Source: Streptomyces catenulae
GTDB taxonomy: Bacteria; Actinomycetota; Actinomycetes; Streptomycetales; Streptomycetaceae
Length of the DNA: 64,000 bases
Assembly: GCF_000718015.1 (NCBI RefSeq)
Contig: NZ_JODY01000008.1
Span: 163,543-227,542 of the forward strand
Direction: 5' to 3'
The notes under the pieces are model-generated. The model worked only from the letters and a program-made list of their open reading frames with translations, was not told where the DNA came from and did not search any database. The position numbers and the translations under genes are program-made. Below are positions 25,251-33,770 of this stretch, piece by piece (within the stretch, counting starts at the first letter, position 1; each line of letters begins with the position of its first letter).

Positions 25251-27272
25251 GTGGGAAATTCCGCTGACGATCCGGTGCCTCCGGCCGCCGTGGGCCGTGA
25301 GCCGCGGTGGGTGCCGGGGCCGCGCTACCGGTGGGTCGCGCTGTCGAACACGACCCTCGGGGTGCTGATCGCCTCGATCAACATGTCGATCATGCTCATC
25401 GCGTTGCCCGACATCTTCCGCGGCATCGGCGTCGATCCGCTGCAACCGGGCAACACCGGGTTGCTGCTCTGGCTGATCATGAGCTATCTCGTGGTGACCG
25501 CCGTGCTGGTGGTGAGCTTCGGGCGGCTCGGTGACATGTACGGGCGCACCCGGATGTACAACCTCGGCTTCGCCGTCTTCACGGTCTTCTCGGTGCTGCT
25601 CTCCGTGACCTGGATGCACGGTACGGCCGGGGCGCTGTGGCTGATCGGGATGCGGGTGCTCCAGGGCGTCGGCGGGGCGCTGCTGATGGCGAACTCCAAC
25701 GCGATCCTCACCGACGCCTTCCCCGCCCGGCAGCGCGGTCTCGCCCTCGGGCTCAACCAGGTCGCCGGGATCGCGGGCTCCTTCGTCGGGCTGGTGCTCG
25801 GCGGACTGCTCGGGCCGGTCGACTGGCGGCTGGTCTTCCTCGTCTCGGTGCCGTTCGGCGTCTTCGGCACCGTCTGGGCGTATCTGAAGCTGCGCGACAC
25901 CGGCATCCGCACCCCCGCCCGGCCCGACTGGTGGGGCAACTTCCTCTTCGCCGCCGGACTCATCGCCGTCCTCGCCGGGATCACCTACGGGATCCAGCCC
26001 TACGCGGGGCACACCATGGGCTGGACCAACCCCGGGGTGCTGGGGGCGCTGGTCGGTGGGGTGGCGCTGCTGGTCGTCTTCTGCCTCGTCGAGTCGCGGG
26101 TGGCCGAGCCGATGTTCCGGCTGGGGCTGTTCCGGATCCGGGCGTTCACCGCGGGCAACCTCGCCAGCCTGCTGGCCTCGCTGGGCCGTGGCGGGCTGAT
26201 GTTCCTGCTGATCATCTGGCTCCAGGGCATCTGGCTGCCCCGGCACGGCTACGGCTTCACCGAGACCCCGCTGTGGGCCGGTATCTACATGCTGCCGCTG
26301 ACGCTCGGGTTCCTGGTGGCGGGGCCGGTCTCGGGGTGGGCCTCGGACCGGTTCGGGGCCCGGACCTTCGCCACCGGCGGGATGCTGCTGGCGGCCGCGA
26401 CGTTCGTGGCGCTGGACCGGCTGCCGGTCGACTTCGACTACCGCATCTTCGCCGTGATCCTGCTGCTCAACGGCATCGGCATGGGCCTGTTCGCGGCGCC
26501 GAACCGGGCCGCGGTGATGAACAGCCTGCCGCCCGACCAGCGCGGCGTCGGCGCCGGGATCTCCACCACGTTCCAGAACTCCGCGATGGTCCTCTCCATC
26601 GGCATCTTCTTCTCCCTGATGATCACGGGGCTGGCCGCCTCGCTGCCGCACGCCCTCACCAGCGGCCTGACCGCCCAGGGCGTACCGGCCGCGGACGCCG
26701 CCAAGGTCGCGGCCCTGCCCCCGGTCGGTGTGCTCTTCGCCTCGCTGCTGGGGTACAACCCGATCCGTACGCTGCTCGGCCCGCAGGTCCTCGACGGGCT
26801 GCCGCACGGCCACGCCGCCTATCTGACCGGCCGGGAATTCTTCCCGCAGCTGATCTCCGGCCCGTTCTCCCAGGGCCTGTCGGTGGCGTTCGGCTTCGCC
26901 CTGGTCGCCTGCCTGATCGCCGCGGTGGCCTCGCTGCTGCGCGGCGGACGGTACGTACACGACGAACGGGCCGGGGCCGGGGGCCGCGGGCCGGTGGCCG
27001 CGGCGTCGGCCCCGACCGGGACGGCGCCCGGCGGCCGGGCCGAGGCCGGGCCCGATGCCGGAGCCGAGCCCGAGGCCGGGGCCCGGCGGCCCGCCGCCGT
27101 ACGGTCCGGGGGGTCGGCCGGTGCGGGCGGGCCGTCCGACCCGCCGCCACCGGCCGCCGGGTCCTCGGCGCCCGACCGTCCGCCGGATCCCGGCCCGCGC
27201 CCGGGCCGGGGCACCGCACCGCCCGGCGGCGAGCCCCCGCCTCCGCCCCCGTCCTCGGGAGGCCCCGCATGA
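25251..27272 (+). CDS. DHA2-type MFS drug exporter
   Basis: Proton antiporter of the 14-helix DHA2 family, likely exporting small toxic compounds. Features: SMLIALPDIF-like helix 1, FGRLGDMYGRTRMYNLGF (motif A), GMRVLQGVGGALLMANSNAIL, GLNQVAGIAGSFVGLVLGG (motif C region) and PPDQRGVGAGISTTFQN. Beyond the last helix (~residue 565) is a ~100-residue Pro/Gly/Ala-rich tail that may be disordered. GTG 25251 follows GGGAG; GTG 25224 or TTG 25206 are alternatives. It overlaps the MarR gene by ATGA. Confidence 0.9.
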   Translation: MGNSADDPVPPAAVGREPRWVPGPRYRWVALSNTTLGVLIASINMSIMLIALPDIFRGIGVDPLQPGNTGLLLWLIMSYLVVTAVLVVSFGRLGDMYGRTRMYNLGFAVFTVFSVLLSVTWMHGTAGALWLIGMRVLQGVGGALLMANSNAILTDAFPARQRGLALGLNQVAGIAGSFVGLVLGGLLGPVDWRLVFLVSVPFGVFGTVWAYLKLRDTGIRTPARPDWWGNFLFAAGLIAVLAGITYGIQPYAGHTMGWTNPGVLGALVGGVALLVVFCLVESRVAEPMFRLGLFRIRAFTAGNLASLLASLGRGGLMFLLIIWLQGIWLPRHGYGFTETPLWAGIYMLPLTLGFLVAGPVSGWASDRFGARTFATGGMLLAAATFVALDRLPVDFDYRIFAVILLLNGIGMGLFAAPNRAAVMNSLPPDQRGVGAGISTTFQNSAMVLSIGIFFSLMITGLAASLPHALTSGLTAQGVPAADAAKVAALPPVGVLFASLLGYNPIRTLLGPQVLDGLPHGHAAYLTGREFFPQLISGPFSQGLSVAFGFALVACLIAAVASLLRGGRYVHDERAGAGGRGPVAAASAPTGTAPGGRAEAGPDAGAEPEAGARRPAAVRSGGSAGAGGPSDPPPPAAGSSAPDRPPDPGPRPGRGTAPPGGEPPPPPPSSGGPA

Positions 27273-27802
27273 CCACCGTCGATCCGGCCGGTACGGCTGA
27301 CCCCACCGGCACCCCTGGCCCCACCGGCACCCCCGGCGGAGCCGACACCGCCGAGGCCGCCGGGCGTCTCCGGGCCGCTCTGCTGCGGCTGCTCCCCGTC
27401 GTCCGGGGCGACCGGGTCCACCCCGATCTCACCCCGAGCCGGCTCGCCGCGCTCGCGGTGCTCGACGCGTACGCGCCGCTGCGGATCAGCGAGCTGGCGG
27501 CGCGGATGGACATCGCGCTCTCCACCGCCTCCCGGATGGCCGATCTGCTCGACTGCTCCGGGTGGCTCGTCCGCCGCCCCGACCCCGAGGACCAGCGGGC
27601 CAGCCTGCTCGCCCTCAGCGACGCCGGGCGCGCGCTGCTGCACTCCGTACGCCGGGAGAGCACCAGCCGCCTCGCCCTGGAGATCGCCGCCCTGCCGCCC
27701 GACCGGCGCCGCCTGCTGTGCGAGGCGCTCCCGGCGCTGGAGGAGCTGGCCGAACGGGCCCGCGCCCCGCGCCGGGGCGCCGGGACCACCGCGGGCCGCT
27801 GA
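27269..27802 (+). CDS. MarR family transcription regulator
   Basis: Winged-helix repressor of 177 residues, probably sensing a substrate of the coupled exporter. The head contains PTGTPGPTGTPGG repeats. The core shows LAALAVLDAYAPLRISELAARM (helices 1-2), the recognition region STASRMADLLDCSGWLVRR, and the wing DPEDQRASLLALSDAGR. ATG 27269 overlaps the exporter stop and has GGGAGG at 27257-27262. The TTGATGTCAA dyad at 25210 is its likely operator. Confidence 0.9.
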   Translation: MTTVDPAGTADPTGTPGPTGTPGGADTAEAAGRLRAALLRLLPVVRGDRVHPDLTPSRLAALAVLDAYAPLRISELAARMDIALSTASRMADLLDCSGWLVRRPDPEDQRASLLALSDAGRALLHSVRRESTSRLALEIAALPPDRRRLLCEALPALEELAERARAPRRGAGTTAGR

Positions 27803-27814
27803 CCGCCCCGGACA

Positions 27815-27853
27815 CGGCGACGGCCCCCGGCGCGCTGCCGGGGGCCGTCGTGT
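27815..27853. terminator. Bidirectional terminator, MarR gene / LCP gene
   Basis: CGACGGCCCCCGGC pairs with GCCGGGGGCCGTCG around a five-base loop (stem 27818-27850). It lies between convergent genes. Confidence 0.85.
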
Positions 27854-27872
27854 CGTACGCGTACGGAAGAGG

Positions 27873-29135
27873 TCAGTTGCCGTCGGTGACGGTGACCTTC
27901 TCGTCGTTGTTGAGCTGCTGGACGAGCTGCTGGACCTTGGCCTTGTCCCACATGACGAAGCCGTTGGTGATGCCGGACATCGGCATGTTCAGCGAGGTGC
28001 CCTCACCGCTGTTGACGCCCTTCATCGCGAAGAACATGTTGCCCAGGCTCCACAGGCTCATGTCCTTGTCGACGATGAGGGTGTCCAGACCCGCGCCGAG
28101 CGTCGGGTAGAGCTGGAACGGGTTGAGCACCGTGCCCGGCGACGCCGCCTGGTTGGCGAGCGCGGCGAGGAACTTCTGCTGGTTCTTGGTGCGCGCCAGG
28201 TCGCTGGTGGCGAACGCCTTACGGGCGCGGACGAAGGCGAGCGCCTGGGAGCCGTTGAGCGTCTGCTTGCCCGCCTGGAAGTCGGAGCCGGAGTCCTTGT
28301 CCTTGAACGCCTTGGGGATGTCCAGCTCCACGCCGCCGATCGCGTCCACGATGTTGGCGAAACCGGCGAAGCCGATCTCGACGTAGTGGTCGATGTGCAG
28401 CTTGGTGTTGTACTCGATGGTCCGCACCAGCAGCTCCGGGCCGTCCTCGGCGTACGCCGCGTTCAGCTTGGTGCGGCGGCCGGTGCCCGGGTACTTCTTG
28501 CCGGACTGGGAGCCGACGAAGGACGGTATCTCCACGCCGGAGTCGCGCGGCAGCGAGATCAGCGTCGGGCCGTTGCTGCCGTCGTGCAGGATCATCATCG
28601 AGTCGGTGCGCTTGCCCTCGACGGACCCGGTGTGGAGGTTCTTCTTCTGCTCGGACGTCATGCCCTCGCGGCTGTCCGAGCCCACGATCAGGTAGTTCGT
28701 GCCGTCGCCCGCCTCGGGCCGGTCGATGACCTTGCTCAGGTCCACCTCGCGGCGGAGCTTGCCGTCGGCCCAGAAGTACGTGGCGACGGAGGCGACCGCG
28801 ACGACCACCACGACGGTCAGCACCGTCCACTTGATGCGGCGGCCCCAGTTCGGGCGGGGCCGGGAGTCGTAGCCGCCCTGCTGCGGGCCGCCGGGCCCGC
28901 CACCGCCGTAGACCTGGCCGGTGTTGTAGCCGTCGTAGTCGTCGTAGCCCTGCGACTGCTGGGGCGGGACGGAGCCGCGGTAGGGGCCCGCTCCCGTCCC
29001 CGGGCGGCCGTAGCCGGGCCCGGCGTCCCGCCGCACCTGCGGCATGGCGCGTGCGCCTTCCGGTCGGGCGCCGCCACTGCCGCGTCCGTACCCGCGTTGG
29101 TCGCGGGAGGGTCCGTTCCCGTGCCACTCATTCAT
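27873..29135 (-). CDS. LCP family (LytR-CpsA-Psr) glycopolymer transferase
   Basis: Membrane enzyme attaching anionic glycopolymers to peptidoglycan from lipid carriers. The 420-residue product has a ~145-residue Gly/Tyr/Arg-rich cytoplasmic head, one TM (WTVLTVVVVVAVASVATYFW), then the LCP domain (NYLIVGSDSREGM, RTDSMMILHDG, LISLPRDSGVEIPSF, LNAAYAEDGPELLVRTIEYN, QALAFVRARKAF). There is no LytR_C domain. ATG 29135 lacks a ribosome site but has CACACT six bases upstream, so it may be leaderless. One of four LCP genes in 10 kb. Confidence 0.92.
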   Translation of the reverse strand: MNEWHGNGPSRDQRGYGRGSGGARPEGARAMPQVRRDAGPGYGRPGTGAGPYRGSVPPQQSQGYDDYDGYNTGQVYGGGGPGGPQQGGYDSRPRPNWGRRIKWTVLTVVVVVAVASVATYFWADGKLRREVDLSKVIDRPEAGDGTNYLIVGSDSREGMTSEQKKNLHTGSVEGKRTDSMMILHDGSNGPTLISLPRDSGVEIPSFVGSQSGKKYPGTGRRTKLNAAYAEDGPELLVRTIEYNTKLHIDHYVEIGFAGFANIVDAIGGVELDIPKAFKDKDSGSDFQAGKQTLNGSQALAFVRARKAFATSDLARTKNQQKFLAALANQAASPGTVLNPFQLYPTLGAGLDTLIVDKDMSLWSLGNMFFAMKGVNSGEGTSLNMPMSGITNGFVMWDKAKVQQLVQQLNNDEKVTVTDGN

Positions 29136-29349
29136 ACGAGGAGTGTGCCTGCCGCGGTGCGGGGTCTTACAGGGCGGGGGTGGAATCGGGGCGCGGCTGT
29201 TGCAGAGCTGATGCAAAAACGTGTGGGCGGACCCAAGCGGATGTGACCATTCCGACGTGGCGGAGGAAAACCGCACGACGGACGCCCGCGACGGCGCCGC
29301 ACGGCCGCCGAAGGCCCGTCCTCCCGGTCGGCCCGTCACCGCCACCGCT

Positions 29350-29361
29350 TAGGGTGGACAC
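29350..29361 (+). promoter_or_regulatory. Probable -10 (TAGGGT) of a leaderless thioesterase gene
   Basis: TAGGGT ends six bases before ATG 29362. The AGGGTGG run could double as a ribosome site, so leadered translation is not excluded. Confidence 0.45.
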
Positions 29362-29916
29362 ATGACCGAACTCGTGACCGACGACGCGGAGGGCGCCCTC
29401 GCGGGCAAGCCCACCCACGTCTCCCGCACCACGCTGTCGCACATCATGACCGCCGCGGACACCAACCTTCTGGGCACGGTGCACGGCGGCGTGATCATGA
29501 AACTGGTCGACGACGCGGCGGGCGCGGTCGCGGGACGGCACTCCGGCGGCCCCGCCGTCACCGCCTCCATGGACGAGATGGCCTTCCTGGAGCCGGTCCG
29601 GGTGGGCGATCTGGTGCATGTGAAGGCGCAGATCAACTGGACCGGCCGGTCCTCCATGGAGGTCGGCGTCCGGGTCATGGCCGAGCGGTGGAACGAATCC
29701 ACCCCGGCCACCCAGGTCGGCTCCGCCTACCTGGTCTTCGCCGCCGTCGACGCCGAGGGCAAGCCCCGCCCGGTGCCGCCGGTGATCGCCGAGACCGAGC
29801 GTGACCGCCGCCGCTACCAGGAGGCGCAGATCCGCCGTACCCACCGCCTCGCCCGGCGGCGGGCGATCATGGAGCTGCGCGCACGGCACGCCGCCGAGGG
29901 CCTGCACGACGCATGA
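29362..29916 (+). CDS. Acyl-CoA thioesterase (hotdog fold)
   Basis: Hydrolyses acyl-CoA to free acid and CoA. The 184-residue product has the single hotdog of the YciA/BACH type: SRTTLSHIMTAADTNLLGTVHGGVIMKLVDDAAG (catalytic Asn/Asp region), VTASMDEMAFLEPVRVGDLVHVKA and SSMEVGVRVMAE. The C-terminal ~45 residues are basic and helical. Its 3' end overlaps the convergent VanZ-like gene by 50 bp. Confidence 0.9.
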   Translation: MTELVTDDAEGALAGKPTHVSRTTLSHIMTAADTNLLGTVHGGVIMKLVDDAAGAVAGRHSGGPAVTASMDEMAFLEPVRVGDLVHVKAQINWTGRSSMEVGVRVMAERWNESTPATQVGSAYLVFAAVDAEGKPRPVPPVIAETERDRRRYQEAQIRRTHRLARRRAIMELRARHAAEGLHDA

Positions 29917-30448
29917 CGGCGGCGGCCCACCGGGCCAGCGCCGCCAGCCCCAGGCCCAGGCCCGCCCCCGCCGCCCCGCTCAGCACATCGTTCACATCCG
30001 CGATCCGGCCCGCCCGCATCACCGCCTGCGCCGCCTCGACCGCCACACACAGCGCCACGCTCAGCCCGAACGCCCACGCCGCCGACCGCCGCGCCACCGC
30101 GAACCGCAGCAGCAGCGGCACCGGCAGATAGAGCGCCGCGCCCGTCAGCTGCTCCCGGACCAGCACCGCCGCCTCGTCCGGCAGCAGCGGCGCGCCCGGG
30201 TCGAACAGCTCCGCGCCGGGCAGCCACCACACCGTCGCATCGCCCGACCCGACCGGCTGCACCGGCGCCAACGTCGCCACCAGCAGCAGCGCCAGCCACC
30301 CGGCCAGCAGCACCCCGGCCGTCCGGCGCGGCCACGGGCCCGCCGGATCGCGGCCCTCCCACAGCGCCAGCCCGGTCCCCACGGCCAGCGCCCCCAGCAG
30401 GTGGAGCGCCACCGTCACGGGCGTGATGCCCCAGATCAGCTGCCACAC
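29867..30448 (-). CDS. VanZ-like membrane protein
   Basis: A 193-residue protein with about five hydrophobic helices and the VanZ signature region: LYLPVPLLLRFA, then ALCVAVEAAQAVMRAGRIADVNDVL, with the Glu/Gln, Arg and Asp-Asn residues in their usual places. GTG 30448 has GGAGGG six bases upstream, a good ribosome site. VanZ relatives are linked to teicoplanin tolerance and envelope functions; here the gene follows a secreted-protein gene by 38 bp and the LCP operon. It overlaps the thioesterase 3' end tail to tail. Confidence 0.72.
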   Translation of the reverse strand: MWQLIWGITPVTVALHLLGALAVGTGLALWEGRDPAGPWPRRTAGVLLAGWLALLLVATLAPVQPVGSGDATVWWLPGAELFDPGAPLLPDEAAVLVREQLTGAALYLPVPLLLRFAVARRSAAWAFGLSVALCVAVEAAQAVMRAGRIADVNDVLSGAAGAGLGLGLAALARWAAAVMRRAGPRRRAVRAAP

Positions 30449-30486
30449 GATGCGCCCTCCGGAACCCGCCGCGGCCGACCACCGGG

Positions 30487-30909
30487 TCAGCCGCAGCTCC
30501 ACTTGGTGACGTAGACCCGCTCCCCGTGCTCCATCACGCCGCGGATGCACTCCCCGGCTTCCATCCCCACCCGGCCCCGCAGGGTGGCCGCGCCGCGGGT
30601 GGTGCGGACGGTGCCGAACCACCCGGGGAACGCGGTGATCCGGGAGTCCTTGCGCTGGTAGCCCAGGCGGACCGCGATCTCGCCGGGGGCGCCCGCGCGC
30701 CCGCGCCGGTAGTGCGCGGTGTAGACGCCGGGGCGGCCCACCGGACCGCGCAGACAGAGCACCCCGCCGGTCGGACCGCCGCAGCCGACCGGCGCCGCCG
30801 GTGCCGGTGGGGCCGCCGCCGCCACCGTCGCCACCAGGCAGAGCGCGGCCGTCAGGCCCGCCCGCCGGGCGTACGGGCGGCGGCATCGCGCCGGTCCGGT
30901 CAGGGACAT
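30487..30909 (-). CDS. Small secreted protein with four cysteines
   Basis: A 140-residue hypothetical exported protein. Basic N-terminus, hydrophobic stretch (LTAALCLVATVAAAA) and Ala-rich cleavage region, then a ~95-residue mature domain with Cys in VGCGGPTGGVLCLRG and in GECIRGVM plus the terminal WSCG, allowing two disulphides. Its ATG overlaps the stop of the LCP gene by 10 bp, so it is translationally coupled. Function unknown. Confidence 0.72.
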   Translation of the reverse strand: MSLTGPARCRRPYARRAGLTAALCLVATVAAAAPPAPAAPVGCGGPTGGVLCLRGPVGRPGVYTAHYRRGRAGAPGEIAVRLGYQRKDSRITAFPGWFGTVRTTRGAATLRGRVGMEAGECIRGVMEHGERVYVTKWSCG

Positions 30910-32366
30910 GCGGCCTCGTCGCCGGTGACCGCCGCGATGCCCGGGGTGCCGGGCGCCGGTTCCTCGGCCCGCACCGGGTGCACCCCGGTGTAGTCCTGCC
31001 CGACCGTCACCCGCAGCACCGGGCCCTGCCCCGGCACCTTGCGCAGCTCGGCGCCGGGCAGCGCGGCGGCCAGGCTCTGCGCCGAGCGGTCCCAGCGCGG
31101 GTCGTAGGAGAGGAGCGTCTTCGGGTGCGGGCCGTCCGGCGCGTCCGCGGGGACGCCCGTCGGGACGAATCCGGCCGACCCCAGCGCCTTGGCGACGGAC
31201 CGGGCGAGCCCGTGCCGGTCGGTGCCGTTGTCGACCCGGACCCGGATCTGGTCCGGCGGGACGTCCACCACCGTCGGCCGCGGTCCGGCCGCCGCCTTCT
31301 CCGGCGTGGCCAGCGGCTTGTCGTCCCGCAGCGCCCGGAAGACCTGCTTCGACGCGACCGGGTCCCAGCGCACCGTCGTCCCGCCGCCCGGCAGCCGCAC
31401 CCCGTCCGGGGCCAGCGGCACCGACAGGAACTCCGACGACGCGGGGGTGAAGCCGCGCATCGCCTGCCCCAGGTCGACCAGGTCGTCGGCGGTGAAGTCG
31501 GAGTCGGCGCGGACCGACGTCAGCATCGCGTCGGCGACCTCCCGGAACCGCACCGGGTTCATCAGCACCCCGGACGAGGAGACCTTGTGGATCAGCGACG
31601 CCAGGAACCGCTGCTGGCGCTGCATCCGGCCGAGGTCCGCGGAGCCGTCGATATGGCGGGAGCGGACGTACTGGAGGGCCTGCCCGCCGTTGAGCGTCGC
31701 CTTCCCGGCGGGCAGATCGAGCCCGGTGTAGCTGTCCTTCAGCGGCCGTACGGTGCAGATGTCCACCCCGCCGACGGCGTCCACGCTCCGCATGAAGCTG
31801 GTGAAGTCGACCTCCAGATAGTGGTCGATGTGGACGCCCGTCATGTGCTCGACGGTGCGCACCGTCAGCCCCGGCCCGCCCTCGGCGTACGCGGCGTTCA
31901 GCTTGACGGCGTGCCGGGGCCGCTGCCGTCCGGTCGCCTCGTCCTTGTGCGCGGGCACCTCGGCGTACGAGTCGCGGGGCAGGCTGACGACGCTGGCGCG
32001 GTCCCGTCCGGCGGAGAGGTGCACCAGCATCAGGGTGTCCGTGCAGTGACAGGGCGCGCCGCCCAGGTGGTACTTCCGCTTCTCCGCCGGGGTGATCTTG
32101 TCCCGGCCGTCGGTGCCGACGACCAGGAAGTTCAGCCCGTCACCGCCGGTCGGCCGCTCCCGCTCCGGCATCCCCTGGAACGGGTGGACCCGCCCGATGC
32201 CCTCCTCCACGCCGGTGACCATGGCGTGCCCGACGCCGCTCGCGGCGATCAGCAGCACCGAGGTGAGGGAGGCGATCCGCAGCCCCCAGCGCCTGCGCGG
32301 TGAGCGCCCGCGGCCCCGGGTGGTGCGGCGCGCGGCGGAACGGGCGGGGCGGGACGGGGCGGTCAA
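30900..32366 (-). CDS. LCP family protein with LytR_C domain
   Basis: A 488-residue glycopolymer transferase. Arg-rich head, TM at ~28-50 (LRIASLTSVLLIAASGVGHAM), LCP domain (NFLVVGTDGRDKI, CTDTLMLVHLSAGRDRASVVSLPRDSYAEVP, KLNAAYAEGGPGLTVRTVEHM, ALQYVRSRHIDGSADLGRMQRQQ), then LytR_C (IRVRVDNGTDRHGLARSVAK onward). Start is TTG 32366 with GGAGGTG nine bases upstream; no in-frame ATG/GTG fits. Heads a unit with the secreted and VanZ-like genes. Confidence 0.9.
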   Translation of the reverse strand: MTAPSRPARSAARRTTRGRGRSPRRRWGLRIASLTSVLLIAASGVGHAMVTGVEEGIGRVHPFQGMPERERPTGGDGLNFLVVGTDGRDKITPAEKRKYHLGGAPCHCTDTLMLVHLSAGRDRASVVSLPRDSYAEVPAHKDEATGRQRPRHAVKLNAAYAEGGPGLTVRTVEHMTGVHIDHYLEVDFTSFMRSVDAVGGVDICTVRPLKDSYTGLDLPAGKATLNGGQALQYVRSRHIDGSADLGRMQRQQRFLASLIHKVSSSGVLMNPVRFREVADAMLTSVRADSDFTADDLVDLGQAMRGFTPASSEFLSVPLAPDGVRLPGGGTTVRWDPVASKQVFRALRDDKPLATPEKAAAGPRPTVVDVPPDQIRVRVDNGTDRHGLARSVAKALGSAGFVPTGVPADAPDGPHPKTLLSYDPRWDRSAQSLAAALPGAELRKVPGQGPVLRVTVGQDYTGVHPVRAEEPAPGTPGIAAVTGDEAACP

Positions 32367-32652
32367 CGGGGGACACCTCCGCGGCGGGCCGGATGTGAGC
32401 GGTGACCGTCCGCCACGGCCCTGCCACGGCGGGCGGGGCGGGCGGAGCGATCCGGCGGTAACTGCGGGAACACAGTAAGTCGATACGATCTACTGCAAAG
32501 TCCCACACGCCGGGCCCCGGCCGCCCCACCACCCGCCTGCCGTCCGTCCCGGTCACCCATAAGCGGTAACGTGAGGCGCGATATCGCACTCTCCCGGCGA
32601 GCGCTGCCGTCCGCGATGGCGGCTCCGCCACGGGCCGTCCCCCCGAGGAACC

Positions 32653-33675
32653 ATGCCCCAGCAGCAGCCCCCGGCCGTCTCCGTGATCATGCCGGTGCTC
32701 AATGAGGAACGTCATCTGCGCAACTCGGTCCGGCACATCCTGGAGCAGGAGTACGCCGGCGAGATGGAGGTGGTGATCGCCGTCGGCCCGTCCGCGGACC
32801 GTACGGAGGAGATCGCCGCCGAGCTCGCGGCCGAGGACCCGCGGGTGACCACCGTCGCGAACCCGACCGGCCGCACCCCCGCCGCGCTGAACGCCGCGAT
32901 CAAGGCGTCCAGCCACCCGGTCGTGGTCCGCGTCGACGGCCACGGCATGCTCTCGCCGAACTACATCGCCACCGCCGTCCGGCTCCTGGAGGAGACCGGC
33001 GCGCAGAACGTCGGCGGCATCATGCACGCCGAGGGCGAGAACGCCTGGGAGGACGCGGTCGCCGCCGCGATGACCTCGAAGATCGGCGTCGGCAACGCCG
33101 CCTTCCACACCGGAGGCCAGGCCGGTCCCGCCGACACCGTCTACCTCGGCGTCTTCCGCCGCGAGGCGCTGGAGCAACAGGGCGGCTACAACGAGGAGTT
33201 CATCCGCGCCCAGGACTGGGAGCTGAACTACCGCATCCGCGAGGCCGGTGGCGGCGTGTGGTTCTCGCCCGAGCTGAAGGTCCAGTACCGCCCCCGGCCC
33301 AGCGTCAAGGCGCTGGCCAAGCAGTACAAGGACTACGGCAAGTGGCGCCATGTCGTCGCGCGCTACCACTCCGGCTCGATCAACCTGCGCTACCTCGCCC
33401 CGCCGACCGCGGTCTGCGCCATCGCCGCCGGTGTCGTCGTCGGCGCCGCCGTCACCCCCTGGGGCTTCGTCGTCCCGGCCGGATATCTGGCCGCCATCGC
33501 CGCGGGCTCCGTCCCGGCGGGCAAGGGCCTCTCCCTCAAGGCGCGCGCCCAGATCCCGGTCGCGCTCGCCACCATGCACATGGCCTGGGGCGTCGGCTTC
33601 CTCACCAGCCCCCGCTCGCTGGCCCGCAAGGTCATCGCCAGCCGCCGCCCGGCGGTGAAGACCGCGACCACCTGA
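32653..33675 (+). CDS. Glycosyltransferase family 2
   Basis: A 340-residue GT-A enzyme: VSVIMPVLNEERHLRNSV (nucleotide-sugar site), VVIAVGPSADRTEEI, the metal-binding VVVRVDGHGML in place of DxD, GGQAGPADTVYLGVFRREAL, and the acceptor-side AQDWELNYRIREAGG. Two hydrophobic helices at the C-terminus suggest membrane attachment, as in ExoA-like succinoglycan-type transferases. A GAGGAA site precedes the ATG. It lies between LCP genes, which points to wall glycopolymer synthesis. Confidence 0.9.
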   Translation: MPQQQPPAVSVIMPVLNEERHLRNSVRHILEQEYAGEMEVVIAVGPSADRTEEIAAELAAEDPRVTTVANPTGRTPAALNAAIKASSHPVVVRVDGHGMLSPNYIATAVRLLEETGAQNVGGIMHAEGENAWEDAVAAAMTSKIGVGNAAFHTGGQAGPADTVYLGVFRREALEQQGGYNEEFIRAQDWELNYRIREAGGGVWFSPELKVQYRPRPSVKALAKQYKDYGKWRHVVARYHSGSINLRYLAPPTAVCAIAAGVVVGAAVTPWGFVVPAGYLAAIAAGSVPAGKGLSLKARAQIPVALATMHMAWGVGFLTSPRSLARKVIASRRPAVKTATT

Positions 33676-33714
33676 CCGTACGGAACCGGCATACACCGTA
33701 CGGAACCGGCATAC
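33675..33714. repeat. Tandem 20-bp direct repeat after the GT2 gene
   Basis: ACCGTACGGAACCGGCATAC occurs twice head to tail, the first copy starting on the last base of the GT2 stop. Immediately followed by the terminator. No function seen. Confidence 0.85.
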
Positions 33715-33752
33715 GAGGAAGGGGCGGGCCACGGCGGCCCGCCCCTTCCTCG
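33714..33752. terminator. Bidirectional terminator, GT2 / LCP
   Basis: A 17-bp perfect stem: CGAGGAAGGGGCGGGCC pairs with GGCCCGCCCCTTCCTCG around a five-base loop. It lies between convergent genes. Confidence 0.9.
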
Positions 33753-33770
33753 TGTGCGCCCGCGGCGACG

